The notes under the pieces are model-generated. The model had not been told where the DNA came from and ran no database searches. It worked only from the letters and a program-made list of their open reading frames with translations. Shown here piece after piece: positions 22,235 to 32,734 of a stretch of DNA of 64,000 nucleotides; position 1 is the stretch's first letter; every line of letters begins with the position of its first letter. The stretch comes from Semisulcospira habei (taxonomy: Eukaryota; Mollusca; Gastropoda; Semisulcospiridae): NCBI GenBank assembly GCA_036245525.1, contig BTPG01000006.1, positions 75,002,727 to 75,066,726 on the forward strand, given 5' to 3'. A program made the position numbers and the translations under genes.

Positions 22235-24455
22235 CATCCACATTAATTGACCATGTTTAACCAACCAACGACAGTGCCCTTAGCAATGTCTATGTACCCA
22301 GCATCTCTGTCAGTGATCATTTTCTATTTGCTTTTCATTATCTGCGAAGTTGCCAAAGAAACCTCATAAGGAGCATATAACCATCCTCTATAGATCATTC
22401 CAAAAATTAAACCAAGATGATTTTTTGGCATAACCTTTCCCAAACACCATTTTCCGATGTGTACAACTATAACGATCCCAATGTAGCGCTGTCCCACTGG
22501 TATAAATTGTTCCTCGGTGTTCTTGACAGACATGCCCCGAGGCGCACTAAGCGTGTTAAACACCCCACTGTGCCTGTGTGGCTAACGGATGAGATTTAAA
22601 ATGCGATGAAACTAAGAGATCTACTGAAACAATAAAAGAAATTTGACGAGTACAAAAAACAGCGAAACATAGTAGTAAATCATTAGTACATAAAACACAG
22701 AGGCAGTGTGCTGAAAAACTTATTGCGGGCGGCAAAGACATACGCAGCGTGTGGCAGGTGATTAACACAGTTACTAAAGGACAATTTAGCAGATCAACGA
22801 GTGTGCCCCCGCACCTTACAGCCGATATATTTAATGAACATTGGTAAAACCCTGTCACAGACGAACACAAGTGAGCCAGGTGAATACTGACGTATGTTCA
22901 GAACAGTTGAAACAGCACAGTCAGTTAAACACTGGCAATACTTCTCAGTTCCCCTAATGACCGTCCTTGATGTAGGAAAATCTATAACCAATATGAAAAG
23001 TAAAGCATCTTGTGGTGTTGACGGTATTAGCAGTAAATCAGTCCTGAAAATTGCGCTCCCTTATATTGTTGAATCGTTAACCTTTCGTTATAACCTTTCG
23101 AGAACATGTTTCTCGATGAATTTAAAATAGCAAAAGTTACTCCTCTTCCAAAAAGCAAAGATCTGAGCGACCCAAGTGAGTACAAACCTATTTCAATCTT
23201 ATCAGCAGTGTCCAAACCACTTGAAAAGCATATACATAATCATTTACTTCAATTCCTGGAGGAAAACCGCCTTATTAGTACAGCACAATCAGCTTTTCGG
23301 CCTAAACATTCGTGTCAGACAGCCTTAACTCTTATAACCCACAAATGGCTTACTGCCATAAATGAGTCCAAATTGTCAATGTATTTCTATATCTTAAAAA
23401 AGCCTTCGATCTCATCAACCACTCAATCTTACTAAAGAAGTTACATTGATTCAAATGCAGTCGCTCTTGTCTCATCCGATCTCTTAGACAGAACGCAGAA
23501 AGTGTTCTTGAATGGTAAATACTCAGCGGAAGGACTGGTGACCCATGATGTTCCTCAGGGATCCACGCTAGGACCTTTATTATTCAGCATCTTTATAAAT
23601 GATCTTCCACTGTCAATATCACACCCGACACACAATGTGTACTATTTGCTGATGATACATCATTACATGTATCTGATAAAAAGGTTTCATCAACCGTGAG
23701 CGCTGTCCTCCAACATAGCTTAGATGAAGTGTCAACTTGGTGTGAAGAAAATCATATGATTATTAGTATTCCTAAAACAAAAAGTACGTTGGTGACGACA
23801 CGCCAGAAACATCAACGTGGTTTGCAACTCCTTGAGCTGTCCCTTCACTCCCATCCCATAGAGCAAGTATCAAAACATCGTTTGTTAGGAGTGACAGTCG
23901 ATGAACAGCTCAGCTGGGAGCCTCACATAGAAACTACCTGTAAAACTATTTCGAAAATCTTTTTATGTTATCCAAATTAAGTCGTATAGTTGACATTGAT
24001 GCTCGAAAACTGTTCTTTAACGCACACATTGTAACTATGCTTTCAATATCTGGGACGGCTGTGGAGATATACATTTGAAAAAAAAATTAATTCCCTTTAC
24101 CGGCGAGGTAGTATTAAGCTTATTCTTCCTGGTTCGTCCCCTACTGATGAAAGACTGAAGGCCCTTAATATCTTACCACTTAGTAACAACTGGAACTTAA
24201 CAGATGCTTACTTGTGCAAAAAATTCTAAACGATACCGCCCCTCCCTATCTCCGTGAGCTGTTTTACCACACGAACAGAGAGAACACGAGGAACAGCTTA
24301 TTCCATCTCCTAAAACCGAGAATCGACATTTTCAAAATCTAGCATATCATTTTCCGGTGCTAAGTCATGGAACAACTTGCCCTCTCATTTAAAGTCTATT
24401 TCAAAATTATCTGTCTTCAGAGCTCGCGTCCATAAATATCTGCTGTCGTTGTGAA
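22235..24455 (+). pseudogene. Frameshifted CR1-superfamily LINE, 5'-truncated
   Basis: Begins near the end of an endonuclease (ISVSDHFLF, the SDH motif, at about 22305). A linker with VPVWLTDEI follows, then the reverse transcriptase: SCGVDGISSK; YKPISILSAVSKPLEKHI at about 23185; NRLISTAQSAFR; VPQGSTLGPLLFSIFINDLP at about 23550; and VLFADDTSLHV at about 23640, readable in a different frame from its neighbour. The C-terminal RARVHKYLLSL ends with a stop near 24455. At least five frameshifts or stops make it non-functional. Crack/L2-like affinity is my impression only. Confidence 0.85.
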
Positions 24456-24499
24456 TGTTCTATCTTTCTGCTCAGTATGTTGCTGCAGCACAGCGTAGG

Positions 24500-25230
24500 G
24501 AGGAGCCCCTATTATGAAACAGTGCATATTATGAAACACCTTGCTCCCGGCGAAACGGAATAACTTTTACAAATTCCGCCTGTGCATTAATATAGAGCTA
24601 TTTCAGTTAGCCTTATTTCCGGTACAAGAATGTCAGGCGTGATGAAAACGAAAACACGCCGAGAAAATGTTATTTTTAACCCTTCTGCTTCTAATTCTTT
24701 GCCATTTTGAAACACCTAAATCAGCATTCAGTTTTGTGATTTAAAAAAAAAAGAAAAAAAAAGCCACTCTTGTCATGAAGAGCAATCTTCGGACATCAGA
24801 TAACCAGCGGCATTCGTTTGGTTATCGTTTTGTTTTGGAGGAACGCAGTTTCCTGGAGAGGTATCTTGTTTCTATTATGAATCACAAAGTGCACCTAATA
24901 TGAAACGTGTTTCATATTTAGAACAGTGTTTCATATAAGGAGCAGTGTTTGTCTAGCGTATATATTGGAAACCATCCAGGCAGTTTGTTCCAAATTTCAG
25001 ATGTTGATACTTTTTCTCAATACAGAGTATCCCACACCAGGATCATGTCACTTTCGTCAAGATCCAGGTCACAACGGCTTAATTTACTATGTATGCCATT
25101 GTCCAGGCAAAGTTACTGTAAACACCAAACCGATGTGATCCACATGGCAATTATTGTGATATTTTGTGACGACACAGAGTGTTGCACACCAGAATCTACA
25201 GGTGTCTAATATGAAACAATGTTTCACTTT
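24500..25230. other. Region with repeated ATGAAAC words; no gene
   Basis: TATGAAAC or its complement appears near 24513, 24530, 24898, 24908, 24928 and 25208. At 24897-24914 it forms the palindrome ATGAAACGTGTTTCAT. No convincing coding sequence. Confidence 0.4.
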
Positions 25231-26159
25231 TTTTCAAACTGGAACTGCTTCTGCATCGTATTTTAGAGCCAGTATTCTCAATTACCTCACGTCATTATCG
25301 TAATACTTTCACTGCGACCCTATATTATTCAGTGTGTGCGCTCACGCGCGTGTTTTTGTGTGTGTGTGTGCACGATTTTTAAATTAAAAAAAAATATTAT
25401 TCTGTTTTTTTCTTCTTTCAATATAGTATTTTCACACTTTGTGCATTATTTGTAGATTAGATTAGCAACGTAAAAGTTCGAAAAATGGTTGTGCCAGCCA
25501 AAACTTTCACCGTTGTAAAATAAAGAATCATTGTAATTGTTTTTTTTCTCTCTCTCTCATATGCAAGAGGCACAGATATATGCCTCCGACTTTGAGATAT
25601 TTGGAGCGCGCGCATGCACGCACGCGCACACATACATCGACACGCTTTCAGAAGAGCGGCATGCAGGTGTATTTAATATATCATGTAGCTAGGTAAAGTC
25701 AACCTGACTTTACGCAATTTATAGCAAAACTGAAATTGTACCGTGAAATTCTAGTTTTGTCACCATTTTCTCAAGTCTTGAAGCGAATGTGAAACTCATA
25801 TCACGTTAAATATAAAATTACGTAAAAACATAAAATACGTCATGACAAATGACGTTTGACAAGCCAATGACGCATACGGCACTGCGCCCCTTTTAGAAAT
25901 GTGGCGCATTGGCAGATCTGCTAGGCTTTTTCAAAAGGAGATATTTCAACATCAGAATCACCGAGATCAAAGACAAATGGTAGAGACCCTTGACAGCGAG
26001 GACATCTCTCATATAGATGGGACTTTGTGGGTTATGGTTTATCCCATCTTGTGACATTATTACTTTTTTTTAAATTCAGTATTTTTTATTTTTTACTTTA
26101 CGCACTTTCATTATTTTTCTTGTAAGTTACGTCACTTCCTGCAGCTGCCACAAACCTTC
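25231..26159. other. No gene recognised
   Basis: AT-rich with short GT/AC tracts near 25335-25372 and 25600-25640. Nothing supportable. Confidence 0.4.
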
Positions 26160-26342
26160 TTCGATAAGATAAGTAGCGATTGATCTCTATACTTTCTTTG
26201 TTTGTCTATTTTGATGAAGGGTATTTACCCGAAATATTGCCGGTGTTGTAATTGTCTTTTGTTAGCGGGTTTCTTTCTCCGCCGTTGGGTTCTTCTCTGC
26301 ATTTTACACGCCGCGGGCTTGGCAGTCACCTATTGGTCTGGA
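26160..26342. repeat. Dispersed repeat 'CCGTTGGGTTC', copy c (most complete)
   Basis: Contains GATAAGTAGCGATTGATCTC, TGATGAAGGGTATTTACCCGA (with the dyad GGGTATTTACCC), TTTCTTTCTCC, GTTGGGTTCTTCTCTGCATTT and CAGTCACCTATTGGTCTGGA. It may be the 3' end of an autonomous element, but I cannot name it. Confidence 0.65.
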
Positions 26343-26347
26343 TAGTG

Positions 26348-26663
26348 GTTGGTTGGTTAGTTTGGGTTTAACGTCCACAGCACCGAGGTGATCATGGACG
26401 GCCCTGACGGGCGGGTTATGGGGGACAGGGAAATCTATTGCCTATGGAGTACGACCTGAACACTGATCAACTCAGGCGCACTCCAACTGTGCCACTTTGA
26501 TTTACCAGGACCTTTCTACGGACATGCTATTGAATAAGTCCGTTTTCCCCGCTGGATTGCGAGTCCCAACTACCGGGACCGGGACGGGATTCGAACCCAC
26601 GACCCGGCGATTCCCTTCGCTCTCCTGCTCCGACGTTTAACCGCCTGAGCTATTTCGGACTCT
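26348..26663 (-). mobile_element. tRNA-derived SINE, complete copy
   Basis: An 11-bp duplication TCTGGATAGTG flanks it (26337-26347, 26664-26674). On the minus strand the head contains an A box TAGCTCAGGCGGT and a canonical B box GGTTCGAATCC, spaced about 50 nt as in a tRNA with a long variable arm (Leu/Ser class). The body follows, then a tail GGACGTTAAACCC with AACC repeats. Other copies lie at 52517-52817 and split across 43822-48817. Pol III transcription and LINE-driven retroposition are expected for such elements. Confidence 0.9.
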
Positions 26664-26999
26664 TCTGGATAGTGCATCAGTGGGGGACTTAAATACACCA
26701 CTGTACACAGACACACACTACAAGCACACACTCCTATGTGACAAGCGATCATGTACGGCGGGCTGAGTGGGGGACTGACACCGTCCAGTCGACCTTTCGG
26801 CAGTAACGGGCCGTCTCAGAGTCACTCCCCGGGACCGGAACTTCAGAGAGCGGTCGAGCCGGTTAAACCAGTCTGAATTAATTAAAAGCGTACCGTTGCC
26901 ATTCAAATAACTTAATTGTACTAAGCCCATTAAGGGTGGATAGCATCCTTCGTCAATAACAATGGTTGTCGACCTAAGCGCTGGATAGCCTAGTTCACT

Positions 27000-27110
27000 C
27001 GGATAGCAACAGTAGCAGACGACACTTGACCACCCGACGGACAGAGCAGGCCATTTGTGTCTTGCCTGGACGCACACTGGATATGGACCAGGCCGAGCTA
27101 CCTGTAAGTT
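27000..27110 (+). other. Possible exon or leader with a consensus donor
   Basis: CTACCT is followed by GTAAGTTA at about 27101, a good 5' splice site. ATGGACCAGGCCGAG begins at about 27081. With no recognisable protein and LINE-leader-like DNA next door, this may be chance. Confidence 0.25.
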
Positions 27111-27279
27111 ACACAGTACAGCCTAAAGCTTTATTTGATATCGGAAGGGTGAGGAAGGAGGGGTTATTTGACGTTTTGTGTTTGTTATTTTATCTTTTCA
27201 TCTGGAGTGGCCTTGTTTTTTTTGGCATCCTGTCTCGGAAGACAATGGAGTATATGCGCTTGCTGGGTCAGTCACTGGA

Positions 27280-27760
27280 GTGACCTCTCCAGGGCGCAAG
27301 CCTGGGCGAAGTGTATGGAGATCCTGGGGTGCCCAGTCGTCAAGATCCCCCTCTCGGCCTCGCTGATGTATCCAAAGGAATGCAAAGCAGTACGTTTGGC
27401 ACCAGTTTGGCTGCAGGAGCTGCCAGAACAGTGCGTGAATACAGGCAGCTGTCTGCCTTCGGGGCTCCACTCCTGATTTGAAGGGTTTACTCCCCCACAT
27501 TTGGCCGTTGGATCCAACCTGATCTCCTCCGTCCTCTGCCGTTGGCTGCCAGAAACAGCTCATCCGCCTAGTGGTGCAATGTGAACACCACCCCCTCACG
27601 TGGTTTATTCCACCAGCTGAGGTGGTTTGCCAGGGTGTGGCGCTTGGAGCCAGCACGTGAGAGATTAAGGAGATGGATGAGGTCCAGTGATGCCCGTCCG
27701 TCCTATGTAGGACGCAGCTGCCGAACAGCAAAGGTGCTACCTCTATCTAGAGCCCCTTAC
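27280..27760 (-). other. Solo LINE leader-like segment
   Basis: GGGTTTACTCCCC at about 27485 and CTGATCTCCTCC at about 27521 match the region upstream of the decayed LINE at 11.3-11.8 kb. No endonuclease or RT follows on either side, so only the leader seems to remain. Confidence 0.4.
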
Positions 27761-28235
27761 ACCCCCTACAGCAAATATTTTTCCCTACGAAGGGCAGCTA
27801 CTATAAATCAGCTTGACCCATGGCGACCTAAGATTGATCTCCCTTGTATCTTTTGCCAACTATGTAAACAGTCGATTATCTCTCTTTCTCATCCAAATTA
27901 CTGTGTTGGCTCTACATAACAATGCTTCTTTATTCATTCATATTAGCATACCGATATTAGACGTTGTGGCATCAACGAAGGTTATACTTATAATGATTAT
28001 AAATCCTAAAAGATTCTGGTGCAGCAATTGTTGTTGTGTCCTTGTTGTTTCCCCCTTGTTTTTCGTTGTTGTTTTTATTGCTTCTTGTGTGTTTTGTTTT
28101 TGTTTTTTTGGGGTTGTTGTTTTTTTGGATGGGGGGAAGGGATGCAATATATGTCTCTGAAGTACCAAAGAATGAATAAATAATATGAATAAATAAAGAA
28201 GCATTGTACAGCCTTTCAGGATCTTTCGACCTGCT
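27761..28235. other. No gene recognised
   Basis: T-rich strand-biased DNA without coding signal. Confidence 0.4.
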
Positions 28236-29305
28236 GTGTCTTAATAATAATAATAATGAGTACTTGTATAGCGCCTAACCTCAGATTAGAGCTCTAGGCG
28301 CTTAACAAAAACTAATGTACAAAAAATAACTAATTACAAAAATGGAATTTACAAAAAGTACAAAAACAAAATACAACGCACTCTGTAAACAAGCTATAAA
28401 GTCACCATTCAAAAGTGCTACGCTCATGGACTCATACTGGCATTCACACACACACCCACTACTTCTATAAGAGATAGAGATGACTTTAACATGACAGGTG
28501 TGTGACAAAGTCATTTGTAGCTGACAGAAAACATATGGGTCTTTAGGGCACGCTTGAATGCCTCTCTCGAATCCACGTATCTCAGTTCGCGTGGGAGATC
28601 ATTCCAAACAACTGGGCTCTGGTATCTGAATGACCTCTCACCAAACGACTTTGTTTTGACAAGAGGGATACGTAAAACTCGAGAGTCGGCAGCAGAGCGC
28701 AAATTCTGTCTCAAGGGCGTATACAGCTGGAGAAGAGAGGCAAGGTAGTGTGGGCAGGAACAGGTAATACAACTGTGAGTCATGCATGAAATTTTGTACT
28801 GAATCCTAGCTGTAACAGGTAACCAGTGTAGGGCAGACAGATGGGGTGTGATATGATCTGATCTAGGGACTCTAAGAATCAACCTGGCAGCTGAGTTTTG
28901 AATTTTCTGGAGTTTGCCAATCAGACACTGGGAACAGCCAGCCAAAAGAGCATTGCAATAGTCTAATTTAGACAAAACAAAAGCGCAGACAAGTACTTTA
29001 GTTGCTTCAGGTGTCAGATAGTGGCGGACTGAAGCAATACGTCGCAGTTCAGTATAGGCGGATCTGCAAACGTTGTTCACATGAAGGCGCATGGACAGGC
29101 TACTATCAAGTGTGACACCCAGATTTTTTACATGGGGGGAGAAGGGGACAGTGGCACCACAGATTTGTAATGACTGGGGGAGTGTCAGCGTCTTCGTCAA
29201 CCTCGGGGAAGCAATTATCATGGCCTCAGTTTTTCCGTCATTCAACTGTAATTTGTTTGAAGTCATCCACATCTTAGTATCCAAGACGCACTCCTGAAGG
29301 ATCTC
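28236..29305 (-). mobile_element. L2/CR1-type LINE 3' half with an open C-terminal frame
   Basis: The minus-strand frame from about 29302 to 28511 is unbroken for about 260 codons. It holds the C-terminal half of an RT protein: MWMTSNKLQLNDGKTEAMI, KNLGVTLDSSLSM, ELRRIASVRHYLT, SKLDYCNALLAG, LQKIQNSAARLI, HWLPVTARIQYKI and ERSFRYQSPVVWNDLP, ending KTHMFSVSYK. The 3' UTR ends in a tail hairpin (TAGCGCCTAACCTC / GAGCTCTAGGCGCTT) and ATT repeats at 28242-28257. It is 5'-truncated at about 29305 against a CA repeat. The open frame suggests a relatively young insertion. Confidence 0.9.
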
Positions 29306-29381
29306 ACACACACACACACACACACTCTGGTTTTGTGGGTACATATGAGCTTCCAGTGTGTGTGTGTGTGTGTGTGTGTGT
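29306..29381 (+). repeat. (CA)n and (GT)n pair
   Basis: CA repeats at about 29308-29327 and GT repeats at about 29355-29381 face each other across 27 bp and can fold back. Confidence 0.85.
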
Positions 29382-30629
29382 GCTTGTGCGTCGAAAAGCC
29401 CAAAAGAAACATGCTTAGAACAGACACTCACAAAGAAATTTATTCAATCGTCATAATTATCTGGACCACCAAAATGTTATAATTTGCTGGGAACAGTCTT
29501 TCTAAAAGTGGTTCTTTCCTCAGAATTTTATATCCAGTTTACATCTTTCAACTCTATTTTGTGTGTCCATGTATGTTAGTCGCTGTGTGTATTTGGGTTT
29601 CAGAGCTTATGCACATGTACATAGACCATACATTTGGACTCAGATTTGATGAGGGCCCAAACAGCAACAAATCGGACTATCTGGACATGATGGGGGCACA
29701 ACAGAGGACCAATTGAGGTGCCTGGAAAGTCTACATGCAACAGAAGTGATGAGGAGAAATGAAAGGTAGAAATATAATGTGCACCACCAAAGTGAAAACA
29801 TCAGGACACTTATTTAATACAGAACACACCAAAGATCCATTGTGGCTTGTACTGCATTCACTAACATGAATTGCTTGGTTATTTGCACTGTTGTCCTCTT
29901 TCAGACTGTTTACACTTGTACTTATTGGCCTAGCTCTATTAACTTTTTTCCCCCTCAAAGCAAATGAAGGCTGTGTATCACATGTTACATCGCCAACTTG
30001 TGATAAATAGTTTCAACTTAGCACATTTTCCAATGATGTAATTGCTGAGAAAAAACAGTGTTCCCCCAATATGTCTTTGGCCAGTCATATTGTTTTGTAT
30101 GAACAAACTATAATCTCCATGATTCAAACTGTCAGGCACCAAAATGCAGTGAAATAAGCAATATCGCGTCTTTATTTTGTGCATGGATGATGTCATGGGG
30201 CAAACTACTGAATGCAGGTGTTATGTAATCCCGTTAATACCAATGTCTTACCAAAAATAATTGAAAAAGGCATTCAGTTGGATAACATCATGCATGAAAT
30301 ATACGAAGCACAGAAGCAATCTTTGTAAGCTATATCAGCATAACTGAGAGAGATGCAACCACAAAAAGCCAGCTAAATAAAAAGTGAGAGGTTTTATGCA
30401 ACAAAATAACTATGTGCATGTGTTGCGTACGACTTATAGTTTGATAATACCTGTTGGAGCAATTTCCAAGTGTATGGTTAGTTGGCTGACAGTCGAAAAC
30501 ATTGAGATTCCTGTCCCAGATTTTCTGAGTCAAACGTACTAAGCATGGGTTATTTGATGTTGATACTTGATGCTCACATATTCTTATTGTTGTATTATGT
30601 TGTATTATTTGTATTCATTATATTATGAG
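29382..30629. other. No gene recognised
   Basis: AT-rich DNA with no exon, domain or named repeat that I can support. Confidence 0.4.
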
Positions 30630-30755
30630 TTAGACTTTGCCATTGGTTCTTGTCATCTAGAGGGTCTGACCAGGGAGTGCAATGTCAGAGGTACCTCTGA
30701 CATTGAACTCCTTGATTGGATTCTAGAGATGACAAGAACCAAAGGCAAAGCCTAA
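30630..30755. repeat. 126-bp palindrome centred on GGTACC
   Basis: Runs from TTAGACTTTGCC to GGCAAAGCCTAA. The inner arms AATGTCAGAG/CTCTGACATT and the outer arms GGTTCTTGTCATCT/AGATGACAAGAACC are paired, with the centre at about 30693. No TTAA flank is evident. Confidence 0.7.
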
Positions 30756-30985
30756 TTTGGAATACAGCTGATAATATCACACTCTGAGGAAATGTGGCTG
30801 CAAGTAAGTTCAGTAACAGCTATGTCAGGCTATACTAATCATGCTTATATAATGAAAGTTCTAAGAGGACTGATAGCCAGCGTAGGCGTCATCCTCAGTT
30901 AAAAATCTGAAACATATTTTCGCCCGCACACATGAAGGTGGACATTGTCATATCCCAGGCCCCCTGACACCCTCCACCCACAAAA

Positions 30986-31312
30986 TTAAAAAAAACAAAA
31001 ACAATAAGCTTGACTGCGGAATTTATCATTTGAGTATTCAGCAGATACTCCATCAAATTTATACGCATAGTTGGCCACACCAGCAATTTGAAAAACACTT
31101 TGAGTCAAACACAAATCACTAAATGTGGGTTCATTTGTGACACAGTGCTGCCACTGACAGCATATTTGGTGCCTATGCTCTGCCTCAAATACACAGTGGC
31201 CACTTTCGCACCAACCTGGTACTGGCTCGGCCAGCTCATGTCCAATGCTGTTGGTGATAAACAGTATCATGTGTGGCTGTGTTTGAAGGATGTTCCTTAG
31301 ATGTTGTCTCAA
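30986..31312 (-). pseudogene. P2X7-type intracellular C-terminal domain remnant
   Basis: The minus frame reads PVPGWCESGHCVFEAEHRHQ, then ICCQWQHCVTNEPTFSDLC, LTQSVFQIAG and ending NDKFRSQAY. The order W-C-x2-G-x-C ... C-C ... C-V-T ... F..L ... S-V-F ... K-F-R-x2-A-Y agrees with the cysteine-rich cytoplasmic domain of P2X7 receptors, which is widespread as a separate domain in marine invertebrate proteins. No in-frame ATG is visible; a stop lies just upstream near 31333. The expected continuation after AY is lost in an A/T tract. It could be one exon of a gene or a decayed copy carried by a transposon. Confidence 0.6.
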
Positions 31313-31329
31313 CTCATCCTCCCTCTCCC

Positions 31330-32690
31330 ATGTTGTTCAACTTGTTCTGATAAATAAATACAACAGGACAATTTTATATATATTTACTTTTCAGTTGGTA
31401 AACAATACAGTGGTCGGTGAATATGGCCAACCTAACATTTCACACAAATTTACAAAAAGGTGAAAAGGCAATGTTAGAAAGAGGGCCCTACAATTTACAC
31501 ACAAATAATTATGCACAATCAACAAGGGAGACAATTATTCCATTTGAGAAAATGATAAATGTTCAAGGCATTGAAATACAGAATACGGATTTATAACTTG
31601 AAACCATTGCTCATTGGAAAAGACAAAAAGTCAAGATGGTCATCCATCATAAAGAAATTCAAACTTACAAGTCAACATCGATGTGACCTTTTCCCTCCCC
31701 AAAAATGGGATGCTATGGGCCACTATATTTGTAAGGCAGTAATCTTAACTTTACTTTGGGAAGACACATTGGCAGAAGTCCTCTTTGATAGACAATATGC
31801 ACTAACCTCTGCAGCTGTATTTTATCGCTGCTTTGCTCCTGTCTGCAGCAGACTCTACCTCCAGCAAAGGTTCACACCTGATAGTGTCCCAATGTGAACC
31901 AGCCCCGGGATGCTTTCTCACTGGACTGGCAAGGACGTGAGTTGTAGGCCTGAGGTGCTTCTATACTTGCCTGCTCCTCATTGGACTCTACACGTTCATC
32001 CTGTACAAATCAAAAACATTCGTGACATGACACATATGGCACATTGGATTCTTCTATGTGTGTAATACTAATAAGCTGAATATTTGCACTTACATACCAT
32101 GAGGTGTTTGTTTGTTATGAGTTTGACAAAAGAATATACTTTACATACATAAAGATAGAATAAATTGGATGGGATATGCCGCTGTGTGTTATGCATGATG
32201 TCCTCATGACTTACTGATATTATTTATCTATCACATGGCAGTGTTTGTGTTGATTGTTTATTTTTGGGTGTTTTGGTTTTCTTCTGTTTTGGTTGGAAAG
32301 GGGGTGGGGTGGGGGGTGGGGGGAGTAACTTTGGTCTGTGCAGCTTTGGCTGTCACTAATGTTCAAACTGTAGTTGAATTCTCTAGTGTATACAATTTAC
32401 GTGGAGCACAAAGTATGTGTGTTCAATTTCCATACATATGTGAAAAATAATTAAAGAAGCCTTGTTTATTTATCGTTTGTTGTTTCGACTAGAATGTGTG
32501 TATTTATTGGTCATCTCAAAGTGCGTGTCAGGCCATAATTAAATTGTTTACATATACAGGTAGTAAAGTTCCAGTATAAGGTATTGCCAGAGTACCTGAG
32601 GAGGGTATGTGCCAAGTTTATCAGAAGCAAAGTAATTTACTTTGAGTACCGTCAGGTTGGCCAACAAAGTGTTATTGCGTGCACATTTTG
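31330..32690. other. No gene recognised; one unassigned open frame
   Basis: A 112-codon plus frame at 31559-31897 (contains SQHRCDLFPPQKWDAMGHYI) matches nothing I recognise and may be chance. The remainder is AT-rich. Confidence 0.3.
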
Positions 32691-32734
32691 TAACATAAAT
32701 TCTCTCTCTTGGCTTGACTTCGCGAACGAAGATT

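Noticed and set aside
26570..26663. Functional tRNA gene
   Set aside because: A and B boxes are present, but the sequence continues into a SINE body with a tail and target duplication; no complete acceptor stem was found.
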